Source: a virus. From it: DNA of 64,000 nucleotides. The first letter of the stretch is position 1. Every line of letters begins with the position of its first letter. Below the pieces are notes generated by a model. The model worked only from the letters and a program-made list of their open reading frames with translations. It was not told where the DNA came from and ran no database searches. The DNA lies in IMG/VR virus record IMGVR_UViG_3300050015_000656, positions 43,775-107,774 of that record. The stretch is one strand, 5' to 3'. The translations under genes were made by a program, and so were the position numbers. Of this stretch, positions 35,380 to 44,882 are shown piece after piece.

Positions 35380-37683
35380 CTAATAGCTTATGTTATAATA
35401 TATGTATCGTTGATTATTATTGATGCTACTGATTTTTGCATTTTGCATCCAATATACTTTTTGTCCTTGCGTCCAAGGAGTATTTGTACCTGTTCCAGTA
35501 TAATCAAGACCCTGTACCAAGAAGTTAACTTGTGACTCACTTAAGTTCCACTGACCAGTTGTACCTGTTCCAAGTGGAAATGTTCCAGTATCACCTAATT
35601 GTTGAGTTCCACCAGTAACGGTATCACCAATATTGGTTATTTGAATATTCAATGAATAGTTTGTGAAATTCTTTCTATTGATAAACAAATAATTTATAAA
35701 ACTATTCGAACCAGTAATGCCTGTACAACCATTGATATAGAACGCATATTGTGAATAATTTAATGTTACACCCGATAAATTACCTGTCATATATATACAA
35801 CCATTAAAATCTGCAGAATATGTTCTATTAGTAAAATTAAAATCAGTTGCAATATTACTGGTTATTTTAGTACCATTTGCAAAAACTTGATACGGATTGG
35901 TCATTTTTAACTGACCACCCAAATTAGTGCCGTCAATTCTTAAGTCAACATTATTAACATTCCATGCGCTTGTACTTCCAGACAATAATGAACAATTACT
36001 TAGTACAATCTGATAAATTGTTGATGTACCTGTAAGCCAATTAGTCAAATCACCATGTAAATTTGGACAGTTGGTTGCATTAAAATTATAAACCTTACTT
36101 ATATTCAATTTTGATAAGTCTGAATAAAAATTATTATTGCTATATAAGGTTAGGTTGCTCATTTGATTATCAATAATAAAATTTGATAAATCACCAAATA
36201 TTCCACCAATATAACTGACATCAAATTGATTGATACTTTGTGTGTGAAAAACGCCAGCAGTTTTACCTGAATAATATGGTGTACTACTCAATGTAAATGT
36301 AACACCACTATTACTATTCACACCCAATTGATATAATGTATTTGGTATTGTCATACCACTAACATCACCAGTTAAAAAATTTGTATCTAATGATAAGTAT
36401 TGCAACTTGGGTGGAAGCACCAATAATTCTATGTTTCCCGTCACATACGTATTTCTAATTGTAATTGATGATGCGCTTAATGGTATTACAAAGGTACTGA
36501 GTGTTCCATGCAATTTTGACCTTCCATAATAATTAAGAAAATTAATGCTCTGCATTTTTTCGTTGAAAACAAAATCGTTGATACTCATGTCGAGATTGTT
36601 CAACGCATACATTGTCAAACTACTGAAATAGGTGAGACCACTATAATTCATGGGTATTGATGTTATGCCCGTACTGAAATATATTTGAAAATTTTGAAGT
36701 GTGCTTGGTAATGTCCATCCAGAAAGACTTCCAGAAAAATTGGAACTTGCAGGAAAATTATTTTGGTTGCCATATAACAAAAAATTACTAAGATGAGTAT
36801 TACTAATGTCCCAATTTGATACATCGCCCCTTAAATATTGATTACTGTATAAATCAAACGAAGTCAATCCTGTATTAAACGTCCAACCACTTACATTACC
36901 AGTAATACCATTTGAATTAAACAAATACCAATATATGTATTTTAACTTAGAAACATCCAAGGTCGTTGCATCGCCAGTAATTCCATAACATTCCTGTATG
37001 TATGAATAAATTAAATTAGGACTATTGGTAATGATATCATTAAGACTTCCAGTTAGATAGCTATATAAATATGATAACACTAACCTTGTTAATTTAGTGA
37101 ATCCATTACCAAGATTTCCCGTGAAATGTGTATTAACCAATTCCAGGTCTTCGACATTATTAAGATTTGTAATTGTGTTAATATCACCCGACAAAGTATT
37201 ATCAGCAATACGAAATGTACGAAGATTTTTAGGAAACACGCCATTAGTTATATCTTTATTAAAGGTTGTGTAATTGTAATAATTATTACCATTATAATTC
37301 AATATAACTGAATTCAAATTAGGAAATTGGTTCATGAATTTCAACAAATCACCAGCATAAGAATATCCATAATAAATATAATTATTGTATGGTTGAATTT
37401 TAGTAATTGCATCTAAATTACCTGAAAAATAAAAATTTTTATAACTACTTTCATTCGTTGCTTGCAATCCTTGATTCTGAAGACCATCATAATAAAATCT
37501 GTACTTCTGAGTACCCGCAGGTGTTTGATAATAAAAATTCACAGGATTACTCGGAGTCATACCTGTAAGTGTAAAACTCATTGAGTTACTATATAGCGAA
37601 TTTAATCGTAAATACGAATCAACAATTTGTGCCTTAAACACACTGTCGCCATTTTTTAATATTCTACCGTCATTAATTAACAT
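35380..37683 (-). CDS. Leucine-rich-repeat-like tail fibre protein
   Basis: 767 residues. From about residue 100 to 620 there are many irregular 20-25-residue repeats of the type NLRTFRIADNTLSGDI or LTGDVSGMTIPNTLYQL, where Leu and Asn positions repeat as in an LRR solenoid. N-terminal residues (MLINDGRILKNGDSVF) and the C-terminal TPWTQGQKVYWMQNAKI part are distinct. LRR folds bind proteins or glycans. Its place after the YadA-like fibre gene, 8 nt away, makes it a receptor-binding component. LRR-type fibres are unusual among T4-type phages. Confidence 0.65.
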   Translation of the reverse strand: MLINDGRILKNGDSVFKAQIVDSYLRLNSLYSNSMSFTLTGMTPSNPVNFYYQTPAGTQKYRFYYDGLQNQGLQATNESSYKNFYFSGNLDAITKIQPYNNYIYYGYSYAGDLLKFMNQFPNLNSVILNYNGNNYYNYTTFNKDITNGVFPKNLRTFRIADNTLSGDINTITNLNNVEDLELVNTHFTGNLGNGFTKLTRLVLSYLYSYLTGSLNDIITNSPNLIYSYIQECYGITGDATTLDVSKLKYIYWYLFNSNGITGNVSGWTFNTGLTSFDLYSNQYLRGDVSNWDISNTHLSNFLLYGNQNNFPASSNFSGSLSGWTLPSTLQNFQIYFSTGITSIPMNYSGLTYFSSLTMYALNNLDMSINDFVFNEKMQSINFLNYYGRSKLHGTLSTFVIPLSASSITIRNTYVTGNIELLVLPPKLQYLSLDTNFLTGDVSGMTIPNTLYQLGVNSNSGVTFTLSSTPYYSGKTAGVFHTQSINQFDVSYIGGIFGDLSNFIIDNQMSNLTLYSNNNFYSDLSKLNISKVYNFNATNCPNLHGDLTNWLTGTSTIYQIVLSNCSLLSGSTSAWNVNNVDLRIDGTNLGGQLKMTNPYQVFANGTKITSNIATDFNFTNRTYSADFNGCIYMTGNLSGVTLNYSQYAFYINGCTGITGSNSFINYLFINRKNFTNYSLNIQITNIGDTVTGGTQQLGDTGTFPLGTGTTGQWNLSESQVNFLVQGLDYTGTGTNTPWTQGQKVYWMQNAKISSINNNQRYIYYNISY

Positions 37684-37691
37684 AGTATATT

Positions 37692-39881
37692 TTAATAAAC
37701 AAATCCTTCAACTAATAAATGTGCGCAAAGTGGATTTACACTTGTTGAACAACATCCAACTCTGAAAAATATATCAACACCACAAGTATCTGGAACACCT
37801 TGATGTCTTGTACTTAAATCCAACTCATATGTTTCATTCGTCAAAACATCTGAAATTTGTTGTAAGTTAGCTAAATTATTCATTGAAAGGCTTGGGTCTC
37901 CCGGACAACAGTTGTTACCAATGCTTACAGAGAAACATGTTGGAGAAGCATTACATAATATTATGAGTTTTGCACGGTTAAGTAATGCAACTTTGCCGGA
38001 TGGTATACTAAATATTAAAGTATCTCCGACATTCTTCAAGTTAATATCTCTAACCACAATATAGTTTGGAACTGTAACACATGTTCCAACATCAGTTTGC
38101 ATTATTGTTTGAGTGGGATATGCAAATTTCTGTCCAGTGTACAATATTTCGGATGTTGAACTAACCCATTCATTAATGATTGGAACTTGTTTAATTAATG
38201 TGCTTCCTGTGTCCCACACTAAACCTTGTGTTGCAGTTGCGCCATTTGGCACATGTACTACCGCCAAGCAAGCATCAAGTTTAACTGATTGATTTACAAA
38301 ATCACCACATATTAATGTGCAACTTGCACAGTTTGCAATGTGTAGTTTACTTGAACCAGTTTCATTATAACCAGCACATACACCAATCGCAATGTTATTA
38401 CACCCACATATATTATTTTTAAGTGTCTGATTACCAATTCCAATATTAAAAGTACCACCAGTTATATATTTTAGTGATTGAGAACCAATTGCAATATTAT
38501 CTATTCCAGAAACATTACATTGTAGTGCTTGTATACCAATTCCAATATTATCATAACCATCAACATTACATGTCATCGAATTTATACCAATTGCAATGTT
38601 TGAATCACCAATTGTATTTGCGCATAATGCTTGATATCCGAGAGCAATATTATAATTTGCAATAGTATTATTACCCAATGTATTAAAACCTAACCCAATA
38701 TTGTATTGTCCACTAAGATTTTGTGTCATTGATGTTTGACCTAAAGCAATATTATTTCCTCCGCTTGTATTACTACAAAGCGATTGACAACCAATTCCAA
38801 TGTTATTAGTACCACCAGTATTGAAATAAAGTGCTCTATATCCAATTCCAATATTATCATATCCTGTAGTATTATAAAAAAGTGATTGATAACCAACACC
38901 AATATTCTGATAACCACTACTATTAGTACTAAGTGCAAATGAACCAAGTGCTACGTTACCAAATCCATTTATGTTACTATTAAGTGCAATTGTACCAACA
39001 GCAGTATTATCATATCCACTAACGTTAGCACTAAGTGCTTCATATCCAAATGCGGTATTTTGACTACTTGTATTACTTTTAAGTGCAAATGAGCCAACAG
39101 CAGTATTACTATTACCAATTATAACAGACATAAGAGCACATGCACCAATAGCTACGTTTCCCGTACCTGTTGTTGTATTAGTACCCGCAGATACACCAAA
39201 ATAAGTATTATCACATAAAGTACTACCGCTTATTGGTGTTCCACAACCTGCAACAGTTGAGCCATTAAGTGCATTAGACCAACCAATTCCACCACCAGTT
39301 GAACCTGTTGGTATGTGAGTATCCACATATTCTTTATCGACCAATGAACGATTTGTAAAGTCTGCACTATAATCTGTAACATATTCAATACCTGGGAAAT
39401 TAACACCCGAAGCACCTGCTTTAATTGTGCCGCCACTAAATGACATATAACCACTAAAACTACAACCACCAAGTTTTCTTGATGCAAGTGATATATACGG
39501 ACTTCCACCGGGGTTACCGTTAATGTATAATGTTGCTTCGCATCCACAGACGTTAGGTATATCGGTTGATATTGCAAGCGAATATGCATTAGTTCCTAAA
39601 TCAAGAGAAGTATTTCCTGTTAATGTTCCACCTAATATGATATTTGCACCACTTGTACTTAAACCATTTGTACCACCTGTAATACTTCCACCGCCACCGC
39701 CAAGTGAACATATTGTCACAGTGTTAGCCTGACTTGTCATGACTATGCCTGTTCCTGCAGACAATGATTTAAATTGTAGGTTATTTCCGTTATTCTTACC
39801 GGAAAATATCTGTGCACCACTACCTAGATTTTGACCTGTTGTTGTATTACCAACCAAATTTATATTTGACCTATTACCCAT
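37692..39881 (-). CDS. Tail fibre with YadA-like head repeats
   Basis: 729 residues. The N-terminus has shaft repeats (GGTNGLSTSGANIILGGTLT). From about 230 to 480 there are more than a dozen 14- to 20-residue repeats of the kind NTAVGSFALKSNTSSQ or GYDNIGIGYRALYFNT, the left-handed beta-roll repeats known from trimeric autotransporter adhesin heads. The C-terminus is a beta domain (residues about 590-729). Probably a trimeric fibre that ends in a receptor-binding tip. A GTATTTATA motif lies 16 nt upstream. Confidence 0.8.
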   Translation of the reverse strand: MGNRSNINLVGNTTTGQNLGSGAQIFSGKNNGNNLQFKSLSAGTGIVMTSQANTVTICSLGGGGGSITGGTNGLSTSGANIILGGTLTGNTSLDLGTNAYSLAISTDIPNVCGCEATLYINGNPGGSPYISLASRKLGGCSFSGYMSFSGGTIKAGASGVNFPGIEYVTDYSADFTNRSLVDKEYVDTHIPTGSTGGGIGWSNALNGSTVAGCGTPISGSTLCDNTYFGVSAGTNTTTGTGNVAIGACALMSVIIGNSNTAVGSFALKSNTSSQNTAFGYEALSANVSGYDNTAVGTIALNSNINGFGNVALGSFALSTNSSGYQNIGVGYQSLFYNTTGYDNIGIGYRALYFNTGGTNNIGIGCQSLCSNTSGGNNIALGQTSMTQNLSGQYNIGLGFNTLGNNTIANYNIALGYQALCANTIGDSNIAIGINSMTCNVDGYDNIGIGIQALQCNVSGIDNIAIGSQSLKYITGGTFNIGIGNQTLKNNICGCNNIAIGVCAGYNETGSSKLHIANCASCTLICGDFVNQSVKLDACLAVVHVPNGATATQGLVWDTGSTLIKQVPIINEWVSSTSEILYTGQKFAYPTQTIMQTDVGTCVTVPNYIVVRDINLKNVGDTLIFSIPSGKVALLNRAKLIILCNASPTCFSVSIGNNCCPGDPSLSMNNLANLQQISDVLTNETYELDLSTRHQGVPDTCGVDIFFRVGCCSTSVNPLCAHLLVEGFVY

Positions 39882-39897
39882 TTTATTTTACTATTAT

Positions 39898-39905
39898 ATA
39901 AATAC
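39898..39905 (-). promoter_or_regulatory. GTATTTATA motif
   Basis: Minus-strand AGTATTTATATAATAG, 16 nt before the start at 39881. Confidence 0.5.
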
Positions 39906-39907
39906 TA

Positions 39908-42010
39908 TTAAGATATTATTAAAATTTTAAATTCTTGACCATTTGCAGGTGGAGAATCGAATGTTACACAAACACAATTAGCGTTTGGTCTCTGTACGTT
40001 TGTGTAGATTGTATCGTATGGACTACTACCTCTCACTACTTCAACTGCAACAAATTGTTTACCTTTGGCATGATTAATTGTAAATCCGGTTGCAGTGCTA
40101 TTACCTGTAATTGTAAATTCTGATAGTGATGAACCACCAGTTGCACCACTTACATATGGTACTTTATGAACTTGACATGTTCCAGAATCCCAAACCAATA
40201 CACTATCACTGCAAGTACCGTCTACAATATACCCAGATATATATGGTGAACCACAAAGTAGTACACAATTACCCTTTATCATCGAGATATTGTTGCAAGA
40301 ATTAAGACTTAACTCTGCACAATTCATCATATTAACACAATATGCAGCAGATGGATAAGAAAGACACGTGTACATTGCATTTGCACCACATGTTGGTATT
40401 ACGCATGTCATTACGCTTGTAGTGTCAATATTAATTAACGGTGGGTCATTAAATGCCATTGGTTGACGTGCTGCACTTAAAATCACACGATTATATTCAT
40501 GACAGCCATCAAAAAGTAAACAACCACTATTACCCGATATATGAAACGAATATCCGTCAGTATTAGTAATATAAGTATTTCCAGTTAATGCGCCACCAAG
40601 AGCAATATTCTGACCAACTTTAGTAAGACCATTATTTGCTGTCGAAACACTTGTACCACCAGTAATCTGTGATATAACCCAACCCTTATTTACTAACGAA
40701 CAATTGCTAAAATGAGCACTATAGTCTGCACAATATTCAATACCTGCAAAATTAGTCCATGTACCCTCAACACAAATAGCAGCAGCATTTTGGCAAATAC
40801 ATGTCTTATCACCACAACCATTATCTGATAATAAAATAATTCCACCTGTTGAAAGATATATCTGACCTTGATTTAAATGATAACAAGTATATAAATTTAT
40901 GCTTGGATTAGTAAGTTCAATACTACTACAATATTCTGTGGTTGGGGTATAATTGCATCTATATGTTTTTAATGTTAAATAACCTGCAGATTCACTAATA
41001 CATCCGTATTGCCTGCTACTATAGCCATCATCACCCAATTGAATTATCTTTGTTCCACCATAACAAGCATCTACACACAATTCAGCAGTATTGATACCAT
41101 TATAGCCAGCATTATTAAATTTACTCCAAAGTCTACATTTATCCACACATAAAAAACGCTGATTACTATAATCATCATATCCATATAAAAATACCGATGG
41201 AGTTATAGTTAAGCCATTGTTACAACCAAGTGTTGAACCTGTTACAATGAAATTTCCAGCATCCGTATTAATTGAAGTGTTGCCTGTTAATGCACCACCA
41301 AGAACAACAATTTTATCACTAAGAGTTAAACCGTTTGTTGCACCTGTAACATCACCGCCACCACCTTCAGGAACAGCAGTACTTAAAGCACCTAAACCAT
41401 CTATATATAAAACACAAGTTGCTGTTGTTTTTGCAGGTAAACCATTAAAAGTAACCGCACTTGGGGTCATTTGTATACTCGTATAACATGCTGTGGAATA
41501 ATTACAAGCACTAAAATAGTTACAACCCTGTGAAGCACAAATCATTGCACCTATAGTTTCTGGAGTAGAAATAACACCGGATAAATATGCTTGTACTGAA
41601 TCCACATACATTTCACCGCTATTATTACCATCATAATTAGATATATCAACATAATTATTAGCAACAGTAAAATAATTGTTACCAGAAGTATCGGTGAAAC
41701 AAATGCAACCACTATCAGTATTAATACCAGTATTACCTGTTAATGTTCCACCCAATATAATATTCTGTCCCGATTTGCTCAGACCATTTGTTGCACCAGT
41801 AATACCTGCAAAATTCTGCCAAGTAGCATTACCGTTTTCATCAGAAGCCAAGTACTTACCAAGACCTGCTTGTGGACATATGTGTAGTGTTGCACCACAT
41901 TCAACAGTAAAATCACCATAAATTGCAGTACAACCCGATAAATAAAGTGAATCACCTGCTAACTGTTCAAACTTGCAATTACTTAGGTTGGGTTTTGTAT
42001 CAATTGACAT
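39908..42010 (-). CDS. Cys-rich modular tail fibre
   Basis: 700 residues. The N-terminal anchor, KPNLSNCKFEQLAGDSLYLS, is shared with 42842, 46645 and 55850. Three ATNGL-type shaft repeats follow (about 70, 215, 445; for example GATNGLSKSGQNIILGGTLT), separated by beta regions rich in Cys (CAELSLNSCNNISM, YCVNMMNCAE). The C-terminal ~70 residues (about 630-700) form a compact domain with GFTINHAKGKQFVAVEVVRG. Likely a side fibre or adhesin subunit. A motif at 42031-42038 precedes it. Confidence 0.7.
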   Translation of the reverse strand: MSIDTKPNLSNCKFEQLAGDSLYLSGCTAIYGDFTVECGATLHICPQAGLGKYLASDENGNATWQNFAGITGATNGLSKSGQNIILGGTLTGNTGINTDSGCICFTDTSGNNYFTVANNYVDISNYDGNNSGEMYVDSVQAYLSGVISTPETIGAMICASQGCNYFSACNYSTACYTSIQMTPSAVTFNGLPAKTTATCVLYIDGLGALSTAVPEGGGGDVTGATNGLTLSDKIVVLGGALTGNTSINTDAGNFIVTGSTLGCNNGLTITPSVFLYGYDDYSNQRFLCVDKCRLWSKFNNAGYNGINTAELCVDACYGGTKIIQLGDDGYSSRQYGCISESAGYLTLKTYRCNYTPTTEYCSSIELTNPSINLYTCYHLNQGQIYLSTGGIILLSDNGCGDKTCICQNAAAICVEGTWTNFAGIEYCADYSAHFSNCSLVNKGWVISQITGGTSVSTANNGLTKVGQNIALGGALTGNTYITNTDGYSFHISGNSGCLLFDGCHEYNRVILSAARQPMAFNDPPLINIDTTSVMTCVIPTCGANAMYTCLSYPSAAYCVNMMNCAELSLNSCNNISMIKGNCVLLCGSPYISGYIVDGTCSDSVLVWDSGTCQVHKVPYVSGATGGSSLSEFTITGNSTATGFTINHAKGKQFVAVEVVRGSSPYDTIYTNVQRPNANCVCVTFDSPPANGQEFKILIIS

Positions 42011-42030
42011 AACTTCTTATCTTATTTAAG

Positions 42031-42038
42031 ATAAATAC
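42031..42038 (-). promoter_or_regulatory. GTATTTAT motif
   Basis: Minus-strand AAGTATTTATCTTAAAT, 20 nt before the start at 42010, just after the weak terminator at 42081-42099. Confidence 0.5.
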
Positions 42039-42080
42039 TTAAAAACACAGACTTAATCCATTAGGCATAGAAAAAATAAA

Positions 42081-42099
42081 ACCCACTGAAATTGTGAGT
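42081..42099 (-). terminator. Rho-independent terminator (weak stem)
   Basis: Minus strand: ACTCAC-6 nt-AGTGGGT with one G-T pair, then TTTTATTTTTT. It lies after the stop of 42111-42842. Confidence 0.5.
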
Positions 42100-42110
42100 C
42101 TTAATTACAA

Positions 42111-42842
42111 TTAAAATGTTGGTGCTTGTGCGTCTAACCATGTGCACGTACCACCAATTTGAAAATCACTTGTGCTACCCGGAACACAACTTACTCCAAC
42201 TATCTGTATTTGACCACGTGAAAGACCACTGCCATTTACTGTACATGCAGATACCCCAACACAATAATCATCACCCAAACCTACAACAACATTATATTGA
42301 CAATAACAAACGCCAGTTCCAGGTGTTGCAAGTAAAGTAAATGGATTTGGATTGAAAATGTGTGAATCAGCATATGCACCACCCCAATCACCCGCATCTG
42401 CTTGAGCAGTCATGCCAAAGCATAAATTATAACAATCGCCAAGTTCTAATGGTGTACTTGGACACACATACGCACATATATAACAATAACATTGGTCACC
42501 AGAAGAAGTGCTACATATCTCAAAATTAATGTACTTAACCGTAGGCGGTAAAGTAGTTGTAGAGGTTGTCGTACTCGTAGTAGAAGTACTTGTTGTCGTA
42601 GTTGTCGGTGGTAAAGTAGTTGTAGTTGTTGTCGTAGTGGTAGTCGTTGTAGTAGTGGTAGTTGTTGGTGTATTCCAATTTCTGAAATTCAACATACTGT
42701 TGCAGCTTCCACCATAAGTAGGGTCAAAGCCACCACATGCAACAGCAGAATTCCTTGCAGCCAATAAATCATTTGACGGTGGAACTACTGCTGCGATAAC
42801 ATCAGTAAGGCAGAATGTCGTATTATTGGGTACACTTCCCAT
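42111..42842 (-). CDS. Poly-Thr-linked Cys-rich fibre protein
   Basis: 243 residues. The N-terminal 57 residues end in a short conserved-looking piece (GGSCNSMLNFRNWNTP). Then a Thr/Ser/Pro tract of about 40 residues, interrupted by LPP, leads to a Cys-rich C-terminal domain (about 100-243) with SGDQCYCYICAYVCPS and similar pairs. The plan repeats the C-terminal arrangement of 2124-4976, so it may be a stand-alone version of that fibre module. The start overlaps the stop of the S74 fibre gene at 42842 (TAATG). Confidence 0.6.
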   Translation of the reverse strand: MGSVPNNTTFCLTDVIAAVVPPSNDLLAARNSAVACGGFDPTYGGSCNSMLNFRNWNTPTTTTTTTTTTTTTTTTTLPPTTTTTSTSTTSTTTSTTTLPPTVKYINFEICSTSSGDQCYCYICAYVCPSTPLELGDCYNLCFGMTAQADAGDWGGAYADSHIFNPNPFTLLATPGTGVCYCQYNVVVGLGDDYCVGVSACTVNGSGLSRGQIQIVGVSCVPGSTSDFQIGGTCTWLDAQAPTF

Positions 42843-44794
42843 TATCCTAATCTATTTTCCAGTTCAGCAACTTTATTTTTTAAGTATGCAAGTTCCTTAA
42901 ACACGAAGTCCATTTGTGCAATGGTTAACATACCATCAGCACCAACTCTCACTAACTCAGGATTTACTTTTTGTAGGTCTTGAGCAATAACACCATATCT
43001 AATTTGATTTGGCTCAGAAATTAACTCATATTGTTTATACTCGACATTAATTGGAGATATACTTATTGGTTCTATGCAAGTTTTTAACCTACAGTCAGAA
43101 CTTAAAATAAAGTTTGATGCTGTTATTGTTGAACTTGCACATACTTGACCACACATACATATTAAGCCACTTGCACCACCGCTTACACCTGCACCAGATT
43201 TAATCATAACATCACCACCAGCTTTAGGTGTTCCACCAATACCATCAACAGCATAGCCACCACAAATAAATATACTACCCCCCGCACCCGCATATCCTAT
43301 TGCACCATATCCAACTCCACCACAAATACACATTGTAGTTGCATCAGTAAAGGCAGTACCACCACCCTGTCCACATATTCTTGAACCTGAAGGTAATGTT
43401 AATGTGTTTGTTGTAAAAGCAAACCCATTACAAAATAGACCAGATGGACCAATGTAGTTGTTTGGTGCAATTATATAATTTGATGCACCTGCCCCTTTAG
43501 GAGTTATAAATATGCTAATGTCGGTAGAAGTTCCTGCAGGACAAATATATGCATTACCAACACCCGCTTGTGTTGGACTTCCCATTATAAGATAGTTAGT
43601 ACTACCATTCTTTGCTGCAATAAACACACAATTATTGTCAGCAGCCTGAATTGTCAAACAACCGTTATTACATAAAACATTACTCGTAAAAGTAGCCGTT
43701 GTATTGCAAACATTATTTCCTGTTGCATTAAAAACAGTAAGGCGATTCGCAGTACCACTCATTGAAGATGTAGTGTTCGCTGTTACCCAACGTTTTACCC
43801 AATCAACATCAGGAATACTGCGACAATTTGCATTAAATTTTGTACAATAATCAGCAGTATATAGCATACCAGAATTTCCTACGCCACCACCCACAGTAAC
43901 ATAAATTGCATCAGGTCTAACAGTAAAATCATTTGAGCAAACACCGTTTGTTGAAGTAAATTGTGCCGTTCCACTTGCTGTTATAGAACCAGTCCACCCA
44001 AGTCCCGTTTGTACTCCACATCCCAAAAATCCACCACAACGAACACTCATGCTACCACAACAACTATTAAAGATTGAGCACATTGTCAAGTCATTTCCTG
44101 TTCCACTTGCATAAAGCAGTGCATGTCCGGTAATTGTACCACCAAGACAAACATTAGCACTATCATATTTACAAACACCATTTGTTGCGCCAGTTAAAGT
44201 ACCGCTTCCACCACTACCACCAGAAGTTATATAATATCCCGGATATGGAAGTACCCAACCCGTTGAAGTTGAAGTAGCAATTAATACAGATTTATCTATT
44301 TGTCCCGGTGTCGAAGGTTCAGTTGTTGTCAACAGACCTGCAACACTTGGACTTAAAAAGTACGTGCAATTCGCAACTAATCCCGTTAATCCTGTTACAT
44401 ATCCTGCTTGTGTCAAATCAAAGCAATTGGCATTATAACATTTGCTTACTATGCCTAAAACTTCGCCATTATATGCACCATTTGCTATTGGCTTACTATA
44501 CACCCCACTACCGAAGCCAATTACATCACCACAATTAAATCCATGTGATGTTTGATTTATTAATTTTGTAAGACTTTCACCTTTAGCAACTTCCCAAGTA
44601 CCAATGCCTGAAGCATTTGATACCCATGCCTTTCCTTGCCCTGCACCATAAGAAGCACTAAATCCTGTTGGACCACAGATTTTTAATTGACCACAGATTA
44701 CTGTCTGACCAGATAAATGTATTGAATGACCGGGAAATTGGTCGAAGTGGCAATCGTCCCAATTTTGTTTTGTATCTAATTCTGCTGTTGACAT
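42842..44794 (-). CDS. Tail fibre with peptidase S74 chaperone domain
   Basis: 650 residues from the ATG at 44794 (MSTAELDTKQNWDDCHFDQF); an ATG at 44842 would extend through the promoter. After the shared anchor come shaft and Cys-rich beta modules (about 80-570). The C-terminal 85 residues form a Peptidase_S74 domain: SSDCRLKTCIEPI, with the Ser and Lys of the self-cleavage site, then RYGVIAQDLQKVNPELV and a final trimerising coil AYLKNKVAELENRLG. These domains help fold trimeric fibres and then cut themselves off. A strong sign of a trimeric beta-helix fibre. Confidence 0.85.
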   Translation of the reverse strand: MSTAELDTKQNWDDCHFDQFPGHSIHLSGQTVICGQLKICGPTGFSASYGAGQGKAWVSNASGIGTWEVAKGESLTKLINQTSHGFNCGDVIGFGSGVYSKPIANGAYNGEVLGIVSKCYNANCFDLTQAGYVTGLTGLVANCTYFLSPSVAGLLTTTEPSTPGQIDKSVLIATSTSTGWVLPYPGYYITSGGSGGSGTLTGATNGVCKYDSANVCLGGTITGHALLYASGTGNDLTMCSIFNSCCGSMSVRCGGFLGCGVQTGLGWTGSITASGTAQFTSTNGVCSNDFTVRPDAIYVTVGGGVGNSGMLYTADYCTKFNANCRSIPDVDWVKRWVTANTTSSMSGTANRLTVFNATGNNVCNTTATFTSNVLCNNGCLTIQAADNNCVFIAAKNGSTNYLIMGSPTQAGVGNAYICPAGTSTDISIFITPKGAGASNYIIAPNNYIGPSGLFCNGFAFTTNTLTLPSGSRICGQGGGTAFTDATTMCICGGVGYGAIGYAGAGGSIFICGGYAVDGIGGTPKAGGDVMIKSGAGVSGGASGLICMCGQVCASSTITASNFILSSDCRLKTCIEPISISPINVEYKQYELISEPNQIRYGVIAQDLQKVNPELVRVGADGMLTIAQMDFVFKELAYLKNKVAELENRLG

Positions 44795-44808
44795 ATTAAT
44801 ATTTTCTA

Positions 44809-44816
44809 ATAAATAC
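44809..44816 (-). promoter_or_regulatory. GTATTTAT motif
   Basis: Minus-strand AAAGTATTTATTAGAAAA, 14 nt before the start at 44794, just after the terminator 44835-44858. It lies inside the longer reading frame and so argues for the shorter start. Confidence 0.55.
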
Positions 44817-44834
44817 TTTAGAAAGGCAATAAAA

Positions 44835-44858
44835 AAACCCATCGAATTCGATGGGTTT
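44835..44858 (-). terminator. Rho-independent terminator (perfect palindrome)
   Basis: Minus strand: AAACCCATCG-AATT-CGATGGGTTT and more T. It ends the unit holding the GT9-like glycosyltransferase. Confidence 0.85.
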
Positions 44859-44882
44859 CCTTAAAACTAAAAACTATGGCAA

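Noticed and set aside
42520-42670. Second GTT-rich stretch that could be a CRISPR or tandem repeat
   Set aside because: It also encodes the Thr/Ser/Pro linker of 42111-42842.
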